Of a DNA stretch of 61,904 nucleotides, positions 18,873-27,867 are shown piece by piece. Each line of letters opens with the position of its first letter. Position 1 is the stretch's first letter. The DNA comes from Mycobacterium sp. GA-1841. GTDB taxonomy: Bacteria > Actinomycetota > Actinomycetes > Mycobacteriales > Mycobacteriaceae. Where the stretch lies: the NCBI RefSeq assembly GCF_001954135.1, contig NZ_MBEQ01000051.1, positions 1-61,904 on the forward strand. Reading direction: 5' to 3'. The notes beneath the pieces were generated by a model. That model was not told the origin of the DNA. It saw only the letters and a program-made list of their open reading frames with translations, and searched no databases. The translations under genes and the position numbers were made by a program.

Positions 18873-21800
18873 ATGACCGCACCGGGGCACAACCATGTTC
18901 AGACCCCGATCGCGGGTCTCATCGAGCTGGCTTTGACCGATCCGTCCCTGCAGGACGTCATTCACCGCGCCGCCGACCGGCCCGCCGATCTCGCACTCGT
19001 GGGTCCGTCGAGCGCCCGAGTGTTGGTGGCCGCTGCGCTGGCCCAGCAGGGCCCGTTGCTGGTGGTCGCCGCCACCGGCCGGGAAGCCGACGATCTGACC
19101 GCCGAGCTGCGCGGCGTGTTCGGCGACGCCGTCGCCCTGTTCCCGTCCTGGGAGACCCTGCCGCACGAGCGACTGTCGCCGGGCGTGGAGACCGTTGGTG
19201 CCCGGTTGCTGCTGCTGCGCCGGTTGGCCCACCCCGACGACGAGACCCTGGGGCCGCCGTTGCGGGTGGTCGTGACCACCACCCGTTCGCTGTTGCAGCC
19301 GATGGCCCCCGACGTGGTGGGGGTCGAGCCGGTGACATTCACTGTTGGGGCGGAAGCCGAGTTCGAAGCCGTCATCACCCGGCTGGTCGACCTGGCCTAC
19401 ACCCGGGTCGACATGGTCGGCAAACGTGGCGAGTTCGCCGTCCGCGGCGGCATCCTCGACCTCTTTCCCCCGACCGCCGAGTATCCGGTGCGCGTCGAGT
19501 TCTGGGGCGACGAGATCTCCGAGATGCGGTGCTTCTCGATCGCCGACCAACGGTCGATCCCCGAGGTGCCGGTGCAGAACGTGGTCGCGGTGCCGTGTCG
19601 CGAGCTGCTGATGACCGCCGAAGTCCGCGAGCGTGCGGCGGTCCTGGCCGCCGAGCACCCCACCCATGAGAACAGCGTGCCCGGCAGCGTGCCCGACATG
19701 CTGGCCAAACTCGCCGAGGGCATCCCGGTCGACGGGATGGAGGCGCTGCTGCCGTTGCTGCACCCGGTGCAGCCGACGACGCTGACGCACCATTTGCCCG
19801 AGGGTGCTCCGGTGCTCTTGTGTGATCCGGAGAAGGTGCGGACCCGCGCGGCCGACCTGATCAAGACCGGCCAGGAATTCCTGGAGGCATCCTGGTCGAC
19901 GGCCGCGGTCGGCGGCGACGCCCCGATCGACATCGAGGCGATGGGTGCCTCCGGTTTCGTCCCGTTCACCCAGGCGCGCGAAGACGCCGTGGCCGACGGG
20001 CATCCCTGGTGGACGTTGAGCCAGCTGCCCGACGAGCGCGCCACCGAACTCGATCTACGGCCGTCCCCGTCGGCGCGCAGTCAGCAGAGTCTCGACGAGA
20101 TCTTTGCGATGCTGCGCGCCCACGTGGCCACCGGCGGATACGCCGCGGTGGTCACGCCGGGCACCGGTACTGCGCACCGCGTCGTCGAGCAGCTCGGTGA
20201 ATCCGATACGCCCGCAGCCATGTTGGAGCCCGGTGCGGCACCCAAAGCGGGTGTCGTCGGCGTGCTGAAGGGGCCGCTGCACGACGGTGTGGTGCTGGCC
20301 GGAGCCAACCTCGTGATCATCACCGAGACCGATCTGACCGGCAACCGGGTCACCGCCTCGGAGGGCAAAAAGCTTGCCGCCAAACGACGTAACGTCGTCG
20401 ATCCACTGGCGCTGACCGCCGGTGATCTCGTGGTGCACGATCAACACGGCATCGGGAAGTTCGTCGAGATGACCGAGCGGGTGGTCGGCGGCGCGCGCCG
20501 CGAGTACCTGGTGCTGGAGTACGCGTCGTCCAAGCGCGGCGGGGGATCCGACCGGCTGTACGTGCCGATGGATTCGCTGGATCAGCTGTCGCGGTACGTC
20601 GGCGGTGAGGCGCCGTCGCTGTCGAAGCTGGGCGGCAGTGACTGGGCGAATACGAAAACCAAGGCGCGCAAGGCGGTTCGTGAGATCGCCAGTGAACTGG
20701 TGGCGTTGTACGCCAAGCGGCAGTCCGCCCCGGGCCACGCGTTCGGCCCGGACACCCCGTGGCAGAACGAGATGGAGGATGCCTTCGGCTTCACCGAGAC
20801 CATGGACCAGCTGACCGCGATCACCGAGGTCAAATCCGATATGGAGAAGCCGGTTCCGATGGACCGGGTGATCTGCGGCGACGTGGGCTACGGCAAGACC
20901 GAGATCGCGGTGCGGGCGGCGTTCAAGGCGGTGCAGGACGGTAAGCAGGTCGCGGTGCTGGTGCCGACGACGCTGCTGGCCGATCAGCATCTGCAGACCT
21001 TCACCAATCGCATGGCGGGTTTCCCGGTGACGGTGAAGGGGTTGTCGCGGTTCACCGATCCGGCCGAGTCGCGGGCCACCATGGAGGGGATGACCGACGG
21101 ATCGGTCGACGTGGTGATCGGCACGCACCGGCTATTGCAGACCGGGGTGACGTGGAAAGACCTGGGGCTGATCATCGTTGACGAGGAACAGCGCTTCGGC
21201 GTCGAGCACAAAGAGCACATCAAGTCGATGCGCACCCACGTCGACGTTCTCACCATGAGCGCCACGCCGATCCCGCGCACCCTGGAGATGAGCTTGGCCG
21301 GCATTCGCGAGATGTCGACGATCCTCACCCCGCCGGAGGAGCGCTACCCGGTGCTGACCTACGTCGGTCCGCATGACGACAAGCAGGTGGCGGCGGCACT
21401 GCGTCGTGAGCTGCTGCGTGACGGGCAGGCGTTCTACATCCACAACCGGGTGCGCACCATCGATCAGGCCGCCGCGCGGATCCGCCAACTCGTGCCCGAA
21501 GCGCGCGTCGTTGTCGCACACGGACAGATGAACGAGGAGACGCTCGAAAAGACCGTCGAGGGCTTCTGGAACCGGGAGTACGACATCCTCGTCTGCACCA
21601 CGATCGTCGAGACGGGCCTGGACATCTCCAATGCCAACACGCTGATCGTCGAGCGGGCCGACACCTTCGGCCTGTCGCAGTTGCACCAGTTGCGCGGCCG
21701 GGTTGGGCGCAGTCGTGAGCGCGGCTACGCCTACTTCCTGTATCCGCCGAATTCTCCGCTGACCGAGACCGCCTATGACCGGCTGGCCACGATCGCGCAG

Positions 21801-22505
21801 AACAACGAGTTGGGTGCGGGCATGGCAGTGGCCATGAAGGACTTGGAGATTCGAGGCGCCGGCAACGTGCTGGGCGTGGAGCAGTCGGGCCACGTGGCCG
21901 GTGTCGGTTTCGATCTGTATGTGCGGCTGGTCGGTGAGGCCGTCGAGGCGTATCGCGCGGCGGCTGACGGGAAAACCGTTGCCACACCGCAGGAGCCGAA
22001 AGAGGTCCGTGTCGATCTGCCGGTCGACGCGCACCTGCCACCGGAGTACATCGACAGTGACCGGTTGCGGTTGGAAGGCTATCGACGGCTGGCCGCCGCG
22101 ACGGACGAGGGCTCGATTCGGGCCGTGGTGGACGAACTCGTCGACCGGTACGGTCCGCTGCCGGTCGAGGCGCAGCGCCTGGTCGCAGTGGCGAGGCTGC
22201 GGTTACTGTGCCGTGACTACGGCATCACCGAGATCGGCGCGGTGTCGGCGTCGACGATCCGGGTGTCGCCGCTGGTGTTGCCTGATTCCGCGCAGCTGCG
22301 GCTCAAGCGCATGTATCCGGGTGGGCACTACCGGGCCACCACCTCGACGGTTCAGGTGCCGATTCCGCGGGAGAGTGACGGCATCGGGTCACCGCGCATC
22401 CGTGATCTTGACCTTGTGCAATGGGTTGCCGGCCTGGTGCTCGTGCTCAACGGACAAACGGACGGCACGTTCGACGTCACTGCCGGATTTAATTCTCCGG
22501 CCTGA
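18873..22505 (+). CDS. mfd: Transcription-repair coupling factor
   Basis: 1210 aa. Mfd displaces RNA polymerase stalled at lesions and recruits UvrA. Seen in order: N-terminal UvrB-homology region, the RNAP-interaction domain ([14 protein letters not shown], ~520-580), a RecG-like translocase with Walker [17 protein letters not shown] (DEEQ box), [11 protein letters not shown], and QLRGRVGRS, then the C-terminal UvrA-binding domain. Full length. TAGAAT at 18858-18863 is a -10 nine bases from the ATG. Confidence 0.97.
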   Translation: MTAPGHNHVQTPIAGLIELALTDPSLQDVIHRAADRPADLALVGPSSARVLVAAALAQQGPLLVVAATGREADDLTAELRGVFGDAVALFPSWETLPHERLSPGVETVGARLLLLRRLAHPDDETLGPPLRVVVTTTRSLLQPMAPDVVGVEPVTFTVGAEAEFEAVITRLVDLAYTRVDMVGKRGEFAVRGGILDLFPPTAEYPVRVEFWGDEISEMRCFSIADQRSIPEVPVQNVVAVPCRELLMTAEVRERAAVLAAEHPTHENSVPGSVPDMLAKLAEGIPVDGMEALLPLLHPVQPTTLTHHLPEGAPVLLCDPEKVRTRAADLIKTGQEFLEASWSTAAVGGDAPIDIEAMGASGFVPFTQAREDAVADGHPWWTLSQLPDERATELDLRPSPSARSQQSLDEIFAMLRAHVATGGYAAVVTPGTGTAHRVVEQLGESDTPAAMLEPGAAPKAGVVGVLKGPLHDGVVLAGANLVIITETDLTGNRVTASEGKKLAAKRRNVVDPLALTAGDLVVHDQHGIGKFVEMTERVVGGARREYLVLEYASSKRGGGSDRLYVPMDSLDQLSRYVGGEAPSLSKLGGSDWANTKTKARKAVREIASELVALYAKRQSAPGHAFGPDTPWQNEMEDAFGFTETMDQLTAITEVKSDMEKPVPMDRVICGDVGYGKTEIAVRAAFKAVQDGKQVAVLVPTTLLADQHLQTFTNRMAGFPVTVKGLSRFTDPAESRATMEGMTDGSVDVVIGTHRLLQTGVTWKDLGLIIVDEEQRFGVEHKEHIKSMRTHVDVLTMSATPIPRTLEMSLAGIREMSTILTPPEERYPVLTYVGPHDDKQVAAALRRELLRDGQAFYIHNRVRTIDQAAARIRQLVPEARVVVAHGQMNEETLEKTVEGFWNREYDILVCTTIVETGLDISNANTLIVERADTFGLSQLHQLRGRVGRSRERGYAYFLYPPNSPLTETAYDRLATIAQNNELGAGMAVAMKDLEIRGAGNVLGVEQSGHVAGVGFDLYVRLVGEAVEAYRAAADGKTVATPQEPKEVRVDLPVDAHLPPEYIDSDRLRLEGYRRLAAATDEGSIRAVVDELVDRYGPLPVEAQRLVAVARLRLLCRDYGITEIGAVSASTIRVSPLVLPDSAQLRLKRMYPGGHYRATTSTVQVPIPRESDGIGSPRIRDLDLVQWVAGLVLVLNGQTDGTFDVTAGFNSPA

Positions 22506-22739
22506 GCGCCTGGTAGGGCCACCTTTTTGCGTGGCCACGACGCCGAATCGCCGAAGCGTTGATAACGCGTCGGGCTGCCGATCCGACAAACATCACGGGG
22601 GTCAAGGTATTGCGTAGTCGTCCAGGAGAGTGGCGGCGAGATCGTCGGCCATAAGGCGGTCATGCAATTTCCCAAACCGAACATCACGCGACTGCCACCG
22701 ATTGGTGCGGTCGCGGTGAGGCAAGGCGAAGGAGTGACC

Positions 22740-23273
22740 ATGAACTTCAAGAAGTTTGCAGTAACCACGACAATGGCCGGTGCACTGGGACTTGGTGCGT
22801 TCGGCCTGGGTACGGGCATGGCGCACGCGGTTCCCGATGTGCCACAACCGCCCCCGATTCCGGCGCCGGCTGCGCCGGGTGTGAACGTGCCGAGCGTGAA
22901 TGTTCCTGATGTGAATGTTCCCAGCGTGAACGTTCCTGATGTGAACGTGCCGAGCGTGAATGTTCCGGATGTGAACGTGCCCAGCGTGAACGTTCCCGAC
23001 GTGAATGTTCCCAGCGTGAATGTTCCCGATGTGAACGTGCCCACTGTGCGGTTCCCCGAGGTGGACAATTTCTTCCGGCAGCCGAACGGGAACATCGCAC
23101 CCGGGCAGTTGATGAACTCGCCGACGATCAACGGCGTGGCGAATCCCTTCTTCGGAATCCCGCCTGGTCAGCTGAAGAAGCTGCCCACGGTCAACGGGGT
23201 CGTCAACCCGTTCTTCGATGAGACGCCGGGGCACTGGGTGATCCCGGATGCCCCGCTCCAGCCGGAGTCCTGA
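22740..23273 (+). CDS. Secreted protein with VNVPS/VNVPD tandem repeats
   Basis: 177 aa from the ATG preceded by GAAGGAGTGACC. A signal peptide of ~35 residues (AGALGLGAFGLGTGMAHA) is followed by PPPIPAP and eleven pentapeptides alternating VNVPS and VNVPD, then VRFPE. The C-terminal ~70 residues contain two similar modules (GQLMNSPTINGVANPFF and GQLKKLPTVNGVVNPFF). No enzyme motif. The regular hydrophobic/Pro spacing suggests an extended surface or wall-spanning rod. Inserted between mfd and mazG, which I recall as neighbours in M. tuberculosis. Confidence 0.78.
   Translation: MNFKKFAVTTTMAGALGLGAFGLGTGMAHAVPDVPQPPPIPAPAAPGVNVPSVNVPDVNVPSVNVPDVNVPSVNVPDVNVPSVNVPDVNVPSVNVPDVNVPTVRFPEVDNFFRQPNGNIAPGQLMNSPTINGVANPFFGIPPGQLKKLPTVNGVVNPFFDETPGHWVIPDAPLQPES
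22881..23060 (+). repeat. 30-bp coding tandem repeat, 5 good copies plus 1 degenerate
   Basis: Five consecutive 30-base units (22881-23030) each encode VNVPSVNVPD. A sixth unit, to 23060, encodes VNVPTVRFPE. Copies differ mostly at synonymous third bases (C/T in GAAC/GAAT), suggesting selection on protein, with copy number free to vary. Confidence 0.9.
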
Positions 23274-23412
23274 GTCCGGCGGATGTGACATGATGGCCGC
23301 CTTGCCTTCGGGCAGGGCGGCCATCCCGTCTCTGCACGCGTCGAGGAACAGCAACCTGTTGGTATAACCGAGATCAACGGTCTCGTCGAAATGTGTAAGG
23401 GGGTGTAGCCCG

Positions 23413-24495
23413 ATGACCGTCGTATTGGTCGACCCCCGCCGCCCATCCCTGATCCCCGTCGACGCGATCGATCTGCTTACCGGTGATGTGCAGTACACCG
23501 AGGAGATGCCGGTCAAGGTGCCGTGGTCGCTGCCCGCGGCGCGGCCGTGGCTCTCGGACGAATCGGAAGACGAAGCCGCCCCTGTTCTGTTGTCCTCGGA
23601 CCCGGAGCATCCTGCGGTCAAAGCGCGTTTGGCGGCCGGGGCCCGGTTGATCGCGGCTCCCCAGGCTCAGGCGGGGGAGCGGCTCCTGGATGCCGTCGCG
23701 ATGATGGACCGCCTGCGCACCGCCGGACCATGGGAGAGCGAGCAGACCCACGACTCGTTGCGTCGGTATCTGCTGGAAGAGACCTACGAACTGTTCGATG
23801 CGGTGCGCGGCGGCAACGCCGACGAGCTTCGTGAAGAGCTCGGCGATGTGCTGCTGCAGGTGTTGTTCCATGCCCGCATCGCCGAAGATGCACCCGTTCA
23901 TCCGTTCAGCATCGACGACGTCGCCGATGCGTTGGTGCGCAAGCTCGGCAACCGCGTGCCCGCAGTGCTTGCCGGAGAAACGATTTCACTGGATGAGCAG
24001 CTCGCTCAGTGGGAGGAGCGCAAGGCTCAAGAGCAGAAGGTCAAGGCGAGGGTGTCGTCGATGGACGACGTGCCCACCGGCCAGCCGGCGTTGGCGTTGG
24101 CGCAGAAGGTGTTGGCCCGGGTGGCCCAGGCGGGCCTACCCCTCGACCTGGTGCCGGTAGCGCTGACCTCGGTGGCGGTGTCTGCCGACGCCGACGCCGA
24201 GAATGATTTGCGTAGCGCCGTTTTGGAATTCATGGACACCGTGCGGGTGGTGGAGTCCGATGTGGCGGCCGGCCGCCGCGGCGAGGACGTGCCCGAGGAG
24301 CTCGACGCAACCCCGTTGGGGTCGATCTCAGAGGACGAGTGGCGGACTTACTGGCCGGGTACGGAAGCGGTTGCCGCGGACGGGGAAGACTCGCCGGCTG
24401 ACGGGGATGGCGAGGCCGACGCACCTGAGGACGAACCTTCATCACAGGATGAACCGGAGACTGAGCACGACGAAGGTGATCGTCTCGGCGATTGA
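23413..24495 (+). CDS. mazG: Nucleoside triphosphate pyrophosphohydrolase MazG
   Basis: 360 aa. The MazG domain (~95-215) has GERLLDAVAMMDRLR, WESEQTHDSLRRYLLEETYELFDAV (metal-binding E-E-x-x-E/D), and ELGDVLLQVLFHARIAED. It hydrolyses non-canonical or oxidised NTPs, linked in mycobacteria to oxidative-stress tolerance. The last ~40 residues are very acidic and Ser/Pro-rich, probably disordered. Matches Rv1021. Confidence 0.92.
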   Translation: MTVVLVDPRRPSLIPVDAIDLLTGDVQYTEEMPVKVPWSLPAARPWLSDESEDEAAPVLLSSDPEHPAVKARLAAGARLIAAPQAQAGERLLDAVAMMDRLRTAGPWESEQTHDSLRRYLLEETYELFDAVRGGNADELREELGDVLLQVLFHARIAEDAPVHPFSIDDVADALVRKLGNRVPAVLAGETISLDEQLAQWEERKAQEQKVKARVSSMDDVPTGQPALALAQKVLARVAQAGLPLDLVPVALTSVAVSADADAENDLRSAVLEFMDTVRVVESDVAAGRRGEDVPEELDATPLGSISEDEWRTYWPGTEAVAADGEDSPADGDGEADAPEDEPSSQDEPETEHDEGDRLGD

Positions 24496-24546
24496 CGACG
24501 GGCTGCCCCTTGGTCCGTTTCACGTCAGTAACACCAAGGCGATTTT

Positions 24547-24564
24547 CGGCGAATTTTTTCGCCG
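24547..24564 (+). terminator. Hairpin with T-rich loop after mazG
   Basis: CGGCGAA-TTTT-TTCGCCG, a 7-bp stem 51 bases past the mazG stop. A 12-base palindrome, ACTCACGTGAGT, follows at 24572-24583. Probable terminator, moderate strength. Confidence 0.45.
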
Positions 24565-24724
24565 CCACGTTACTCACGTGAGTGAGTGACACTTTGTTTC
24601 ATCGCACTTTGTTGCATCACACATTGCCGCGTCGCTCCGGACTTGCGGGACGCCGTCACTGTGTTGGGCTTCGGAATCCACGCCGGCGTTTCGGCGTGTC
24701 GCGGGAACGGGAGCAAGTGCCGAT

Positions 24725-25018
24725 GTGCCCGACTATGCGCGACTTTTCAGCGACAATCGCCAGACGAGCACCACGGGTACCGTTTGTCACGCAGTCAATG
24801 AGTACTCACGTCGCTCAAGCCCCAACTACCTCATGTGCCACGGGTTTTGGGTTGTCCAGCTATCAGCGACAGAGTCGCTCGTAATCAGGCGCTGGACGGA
24901 TGATGCTCATGTGGCCAATGATGCGCGAGCGACAAAAACTCAGAGCGACAAAGGTTTTGCTGAGGTCCAGGTTACCTCTGTGGCGATTGTCGCTGAAAAG
25001 TCGCGCGTAGTCGGACAC
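24725..25018. repeat. MITE-like non-coding element with 38-bp terminal inverted repeats
   Basis: Bases 24725-24762 match the reverse complement of 24981-25018 at 36 of 38 positions. The 218-base interior holds several more GCGAC/GTCGC motifs and no convincing gene; the 113-codon frame across it looks accidental because it reads through both arms. It lies in the 630-base gap between mazG and the large secreted genes. No clear target-site duplication was found by eye. Confidence 0.6.
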
Positions 25019-25071
25019 GTCGGATACCTGGCTGAAACCGGCGATCTCGACCTCGGCCGGAAGTAAGACCG

Positions 25072-25109
25072 GGACTGCCCGCCTTGCGATATCGCAAGGC
25101 GGGCAGTCC
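25072..25109. terminator. 38-base perfect palindrome, bidirectional terminator
   Basis: GGACTGCCCGCCTTGCGAT (25072-25090) is followed directly by its exact reverse complement (25091-25109). It starts 16 bases past the stop of the minus-strand secreted protein gene. A GC-rich stem of this length should stop transcription from either side. Confidence 0.7.
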
Positions 25110-25125
25110 GACGACGAGCAGCTGA

Positions 25126-27321
25126 CTATTTGTCGTTGTCGGCCGTGCCCTTGTCTGTGTCGGTATCCTTGGCGTTCAACTTCTTGAGACCGTTGTTGAC
25201 GTCTTTCTTCAGGCGGTCGACGCGATTCTTGACGTTCTCACCGATCTGCTTGGCCGCACCTTTGAGGTCGCCTTGTTTGAGCTTCGCGTTGACCTTGTCG
25301 GCGCGCTCCTGGGCATGGGCGATGCTCGTCTGGGTCTTGGTGACCCGCTTGGTGACATCGGCCTCGACCTTGTCCCCGGTGGACTTCAGCGCGACACCGA
25401 CCTTGCTGGAAGCGAACTCGTCGGCGGCTTCGTTGATCTGGGCGGTGGTTTCGTCCACATCGTCCTTCACGACACGAAGAACTTTCCCGACCTGCCGTTG
25501 ACCGGTGGCCAGTTGCTCCTGCGTGGGGGTGGCCGGACCTTCGGGCAGTTTGGCTTCGATGCCGGTGAGCACCTTGCTGACATCGTCCCCGATCCGCCGG
25601 CTGACCGTCCGGATGGCCGCACCCGGCTCTGTGGCCAGTTTGGCCGCGGCCACCTTCACCGCATCGGAAACCTGAATGTCATTGTCTTCCAGGAAGTTCA
25701 CCACTCGAGTGGTGACTCGCTGGACGATGTCGGTGTACTCCGAACCCACGCCCTTGCCCAGCTCGGCGATGATGTCGCCGGCCAGCAGCGCGGACTGCTC
25801 GCGGGTCAACGTCTGAGTGCCGAACAGTGTGGGAACGTGCATCTCGTCGAGGGTGCGGGTCCAGGTGCCGTCGGCGTTGCGTTCCACATCGGTGTAGCTG
25901 GTGTCGACCAGCAGCTTGAGCAGTGGTTCGAGGGCGTCGGCCACGGGGGTGTTGACGTCCTCACCCGTTGCGACGGAGAGCAATCCGGCGGCTAGACGAG
26001 CAGGGGCCAAGAGCGGCAACTGATCCTGGGTGATGGTGGTGTAAATGGTGCCATCGGGAGCGACGTAGAGCTTGGCTCCCACACCTGACCCATCCAACAG
26101 CGACGCGCCCAGCGTCAGCGGCAACAACGCAGCGGCAGCCGAATTCGCCCAAGCGACTGGGCTGCCGGTGACCGGGGCATCCGAGAGAATGTCGTACTCC
26201 CACGTGGTGTCGGTCTTGAGGACGGTCAGGACGATCGGTTTCCCATCGAGGGATTCCGCGACTGCCACGAGATTGCCGAGGTCATCGAAGCTGAGGTCCG
26301 AAAGACTCAGTCCTTCCAGCCCTTCTGGCAGGACGTCCTGGCGCTCCGGCGTCACTGGATTGACGTCGGTGAGGGCCTGGTAGATCGGCGCGAAGCGTGA
26401 ATACAGACCACCATTGGGGCGGCCGGGATTACGCAAAAGGTTCACAGTCAGGAGAGTGACGTCGATGACTCCGCCGGGAGTGATTTCGACTGTCGGCAGA
26501 TCCTCGGGGGCATCGGGGAACTCGGAGGAGCCGGGGCCGGAGGTGCCCACCTTCGTCAAGAGCCAGACTCCGGGTGCGTTCTTGATCGCCAGGTACTCCA
26601 AACCATTGACTTTCGTGTACGCCCTGGTGACGTCCTTGGTGAGAGGATCGTTCGGGTCCGTGATGGCGATCTTGCGTGGCCCGGTGAGGGCGGGGCCTGC
26701 CTCCAGTCCACTGGGACTCCGTGCCAGGTCGATGAAGTCTTGGTAACCCGCACCAACGGCAATCGCGCCGTCGCCGTAGCCGACGAAGTTGGTGTTCGAC
26801 AGGTACGCCGTCCAGTTCACCAGCGGTGCCAACGCTGCGGTGAGATCTCCACCGTCCAGCCCGTACTTGAGCAACGCTGCCGGGTCGATGCCAGTGAGAT
26901 CGCTGGGCGAGACCCACTGGCCCTGAGTCCAATCTTTGCCGGTGACGGTTCCGGTGTACCAGTGATCGAAAAACCCTCCGCCTTCAGCTGTTTTGACATT
27001 GGTCGCTGATCCCGTCGGGTTGTACCACGTCACCCACACCGGAGCGAGCTGCTCCTCGGTGAAGGTAGTGCCCAGCCCCCACCCCTTGATTCCGGCGGTG
27101 TTTTCGCGATCGTCGAGGATGGCACCCGTCACCGCCCCCGGGTTCGAAGGCAATGTCTTGATCACGTTGCCGAAGGTGTCGGACGGTATCCAGTCCGGCA
27201 GCCCGACGACATACGTGGCCGCATCCGCGACGACCGGAGTCAGCCCCACCCCGACGGTTGCCGCGATCGCCGTACCGATGACGGCGGCCTTGGTTGCCTT
27301 CTTGCGACGATGATTTGCCAC
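25126..27321 (-). CDS. Large secreted protein A, paralogue of the 27868-30774 product
   Basis: 731 aa, GTG start with AGAGGGGCAGG upstream. The N-terminus MANHRRKKATKAAVIGTAIA ends in a signal peptide (cleavage near ADAA). Segments shared with the neighbour: NWTAY, YGDGAIA, PGGVID, LLRNPGRPNGGLYSRFAPIYQ, AWANS, LPLLAPARL, DVNTPVADALEPLLKLLVD, MHVPTLFGTQTLTREQ, RVVNFLEDN. The C-terminal ~150 residues are charged, coiled-coil-like and end Lys/Asp-rich. LVDTSYTDVERNADGTW faintly recalls PE-PPE-domain (PF08237) proteins, but no GxSxG was seen. Function unknown. Confidence 0.75.
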   Translation of the reverse strand: MANHRRKKATKAAVIGTAIAATVGVGLTPVVADAATYVVGLPDWIPSDTFGNVIKTLPSNPGAVTGAILDDRENTAGIKGWGLGTTFTEEQLAPVWVTWYNPTGSATNVKTAEGGGFFDHWYTGTVTGKDWTQGQWVSPSDLTGIDPAALLKYGLDGGDLTAALAPLVNWTAYLSNTNFVGYGDGAIAVGAGYQDFIDLARSPSGLEAGPALTGPRKIAITDPNDPLTKDVTRAYTKVNGLEYLAIKNAPGVWLLTKVGTSGPGSSEFPDAPEDLPTVEITPGGVIDVTLLTVNLLRNPGRPNGGLYSRFAPIYQALTDVNPVTPERQDVLPEGLEGLSLSDLSFDDLGNLVAVAESLDGKPIVLTVLKTDTTWEYDILSDAPVTGSPVAWANSAAAALLPLTLGASLLDGSGVGAKLYVAPDGTIYTTITQDQLPLLAPARLAAGLLSVATGEDVNTPVADALEPLLKLLVDTSYTDVERNADGTWTRTLDEMHVPTLFGTQTLTREQSALLAGDIIAELGKGVGSEYTDIVQRVTTRVVNFLEDNDIQVSDAVKVAAAKLATEPGAAIRTVSRRIGDDVSKVLTGIEAKLPEGPATPTQEQLATGQRQVGKVLRVVKDDVDETTAQINEAADEFASSKVGVALKSTGDKVEADVTKRVTKTQTSIAHAQERADKVNAKLKQGDLKGAAKQIGENVKNRVDRLKKDVNNGLKKLNAKDTDTDKGTADNDK

Positions 27322-27867
27322 GCACCTGCCCCTCTCAGGAAATTTTCACCGAACCGTACGGACTTTAAGGTGGCAAACCGCCTTTCGCTGTCCATCGTGC
27401 GGGTGACAGCGCCTGGTTATTGCGTGGTCAACGAAGTTCGTTAGCTCGCCATGAAGTTGCAGTGCCGACGTCGTTGGTTAACTGAATCTGTACGGTGGGG
27501 TTCAGAGATGCATTGATTGCGGGTAAGGCTATGGCAAGTCGGCAATTTTCCGCTGGTATCCCGCCTGAAGAAATTTGCCAAAGGACGTTGGAGTGGTTTG
27601 CGAGATTTGCCGCGAAGTGATACTGCTGACCTCTGTGCCCGCCGTGTGAACCCGCGGATGAGACGGCGTGGAAAATTTGCTAGCAATCATATTTTTATTG
27701 ACGTCACCGACACGGTATGGGGATCGGGGTCGTGAACCGAATGCCTACTTCTCGCGCTACGGGCTCAGCCAGATCCTGCTCGCTCCCGGTGGGAGAACAG
27801 ATACGCCCCTCCCGGAGGAGGGGCGTACCAGCTTGAGTGCCAAAGCGTTTCGCGGTCCGACGAGTGT
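27322..27867. other. Intergenic region between the two large secreted genes
   Basis: 546 bases with no gene I can support. The 60 bases next to 27322 carry the promoter/leader of gene A, including a CACCTTAA block (minus strand, near 27365-27372) also found ahead of gene B. The far end carries gene B's terminator. AT content is higher than in the neighbours around 27440-27720. Confidence 0.5.
27802..27827 (-). terminator. Terminator hairpin after large secreted gene B
   Basis: TACGCCCCTCC-CGGA-GGAGGGGCGTA, a perfect 11-bp GC-rich stem with a tetraloop, about 40 bases past the stop of the minus-strand gene. Confidence 0.7.

Noticed and set aside
22881..23060. Regular 30-bp repeats considered as a CRISPR array
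   Set aside because: Units are contiguous without unique spacers and encode VNVPS/VNVPD in a signal-peptide protein.
24572..24583. ACTCACGTGAGT palindrome as a regulator site
   Set aside because: No gene starts within 500 bases in the right direction, and 12-base palindromes occur by chance.
24725..25066. 113-codon frame inside the inverted-repeat element
   Set aside because: Reads through both inverted arms, no RBS, no family resemblance; the DNA repeat explains the sequence better.
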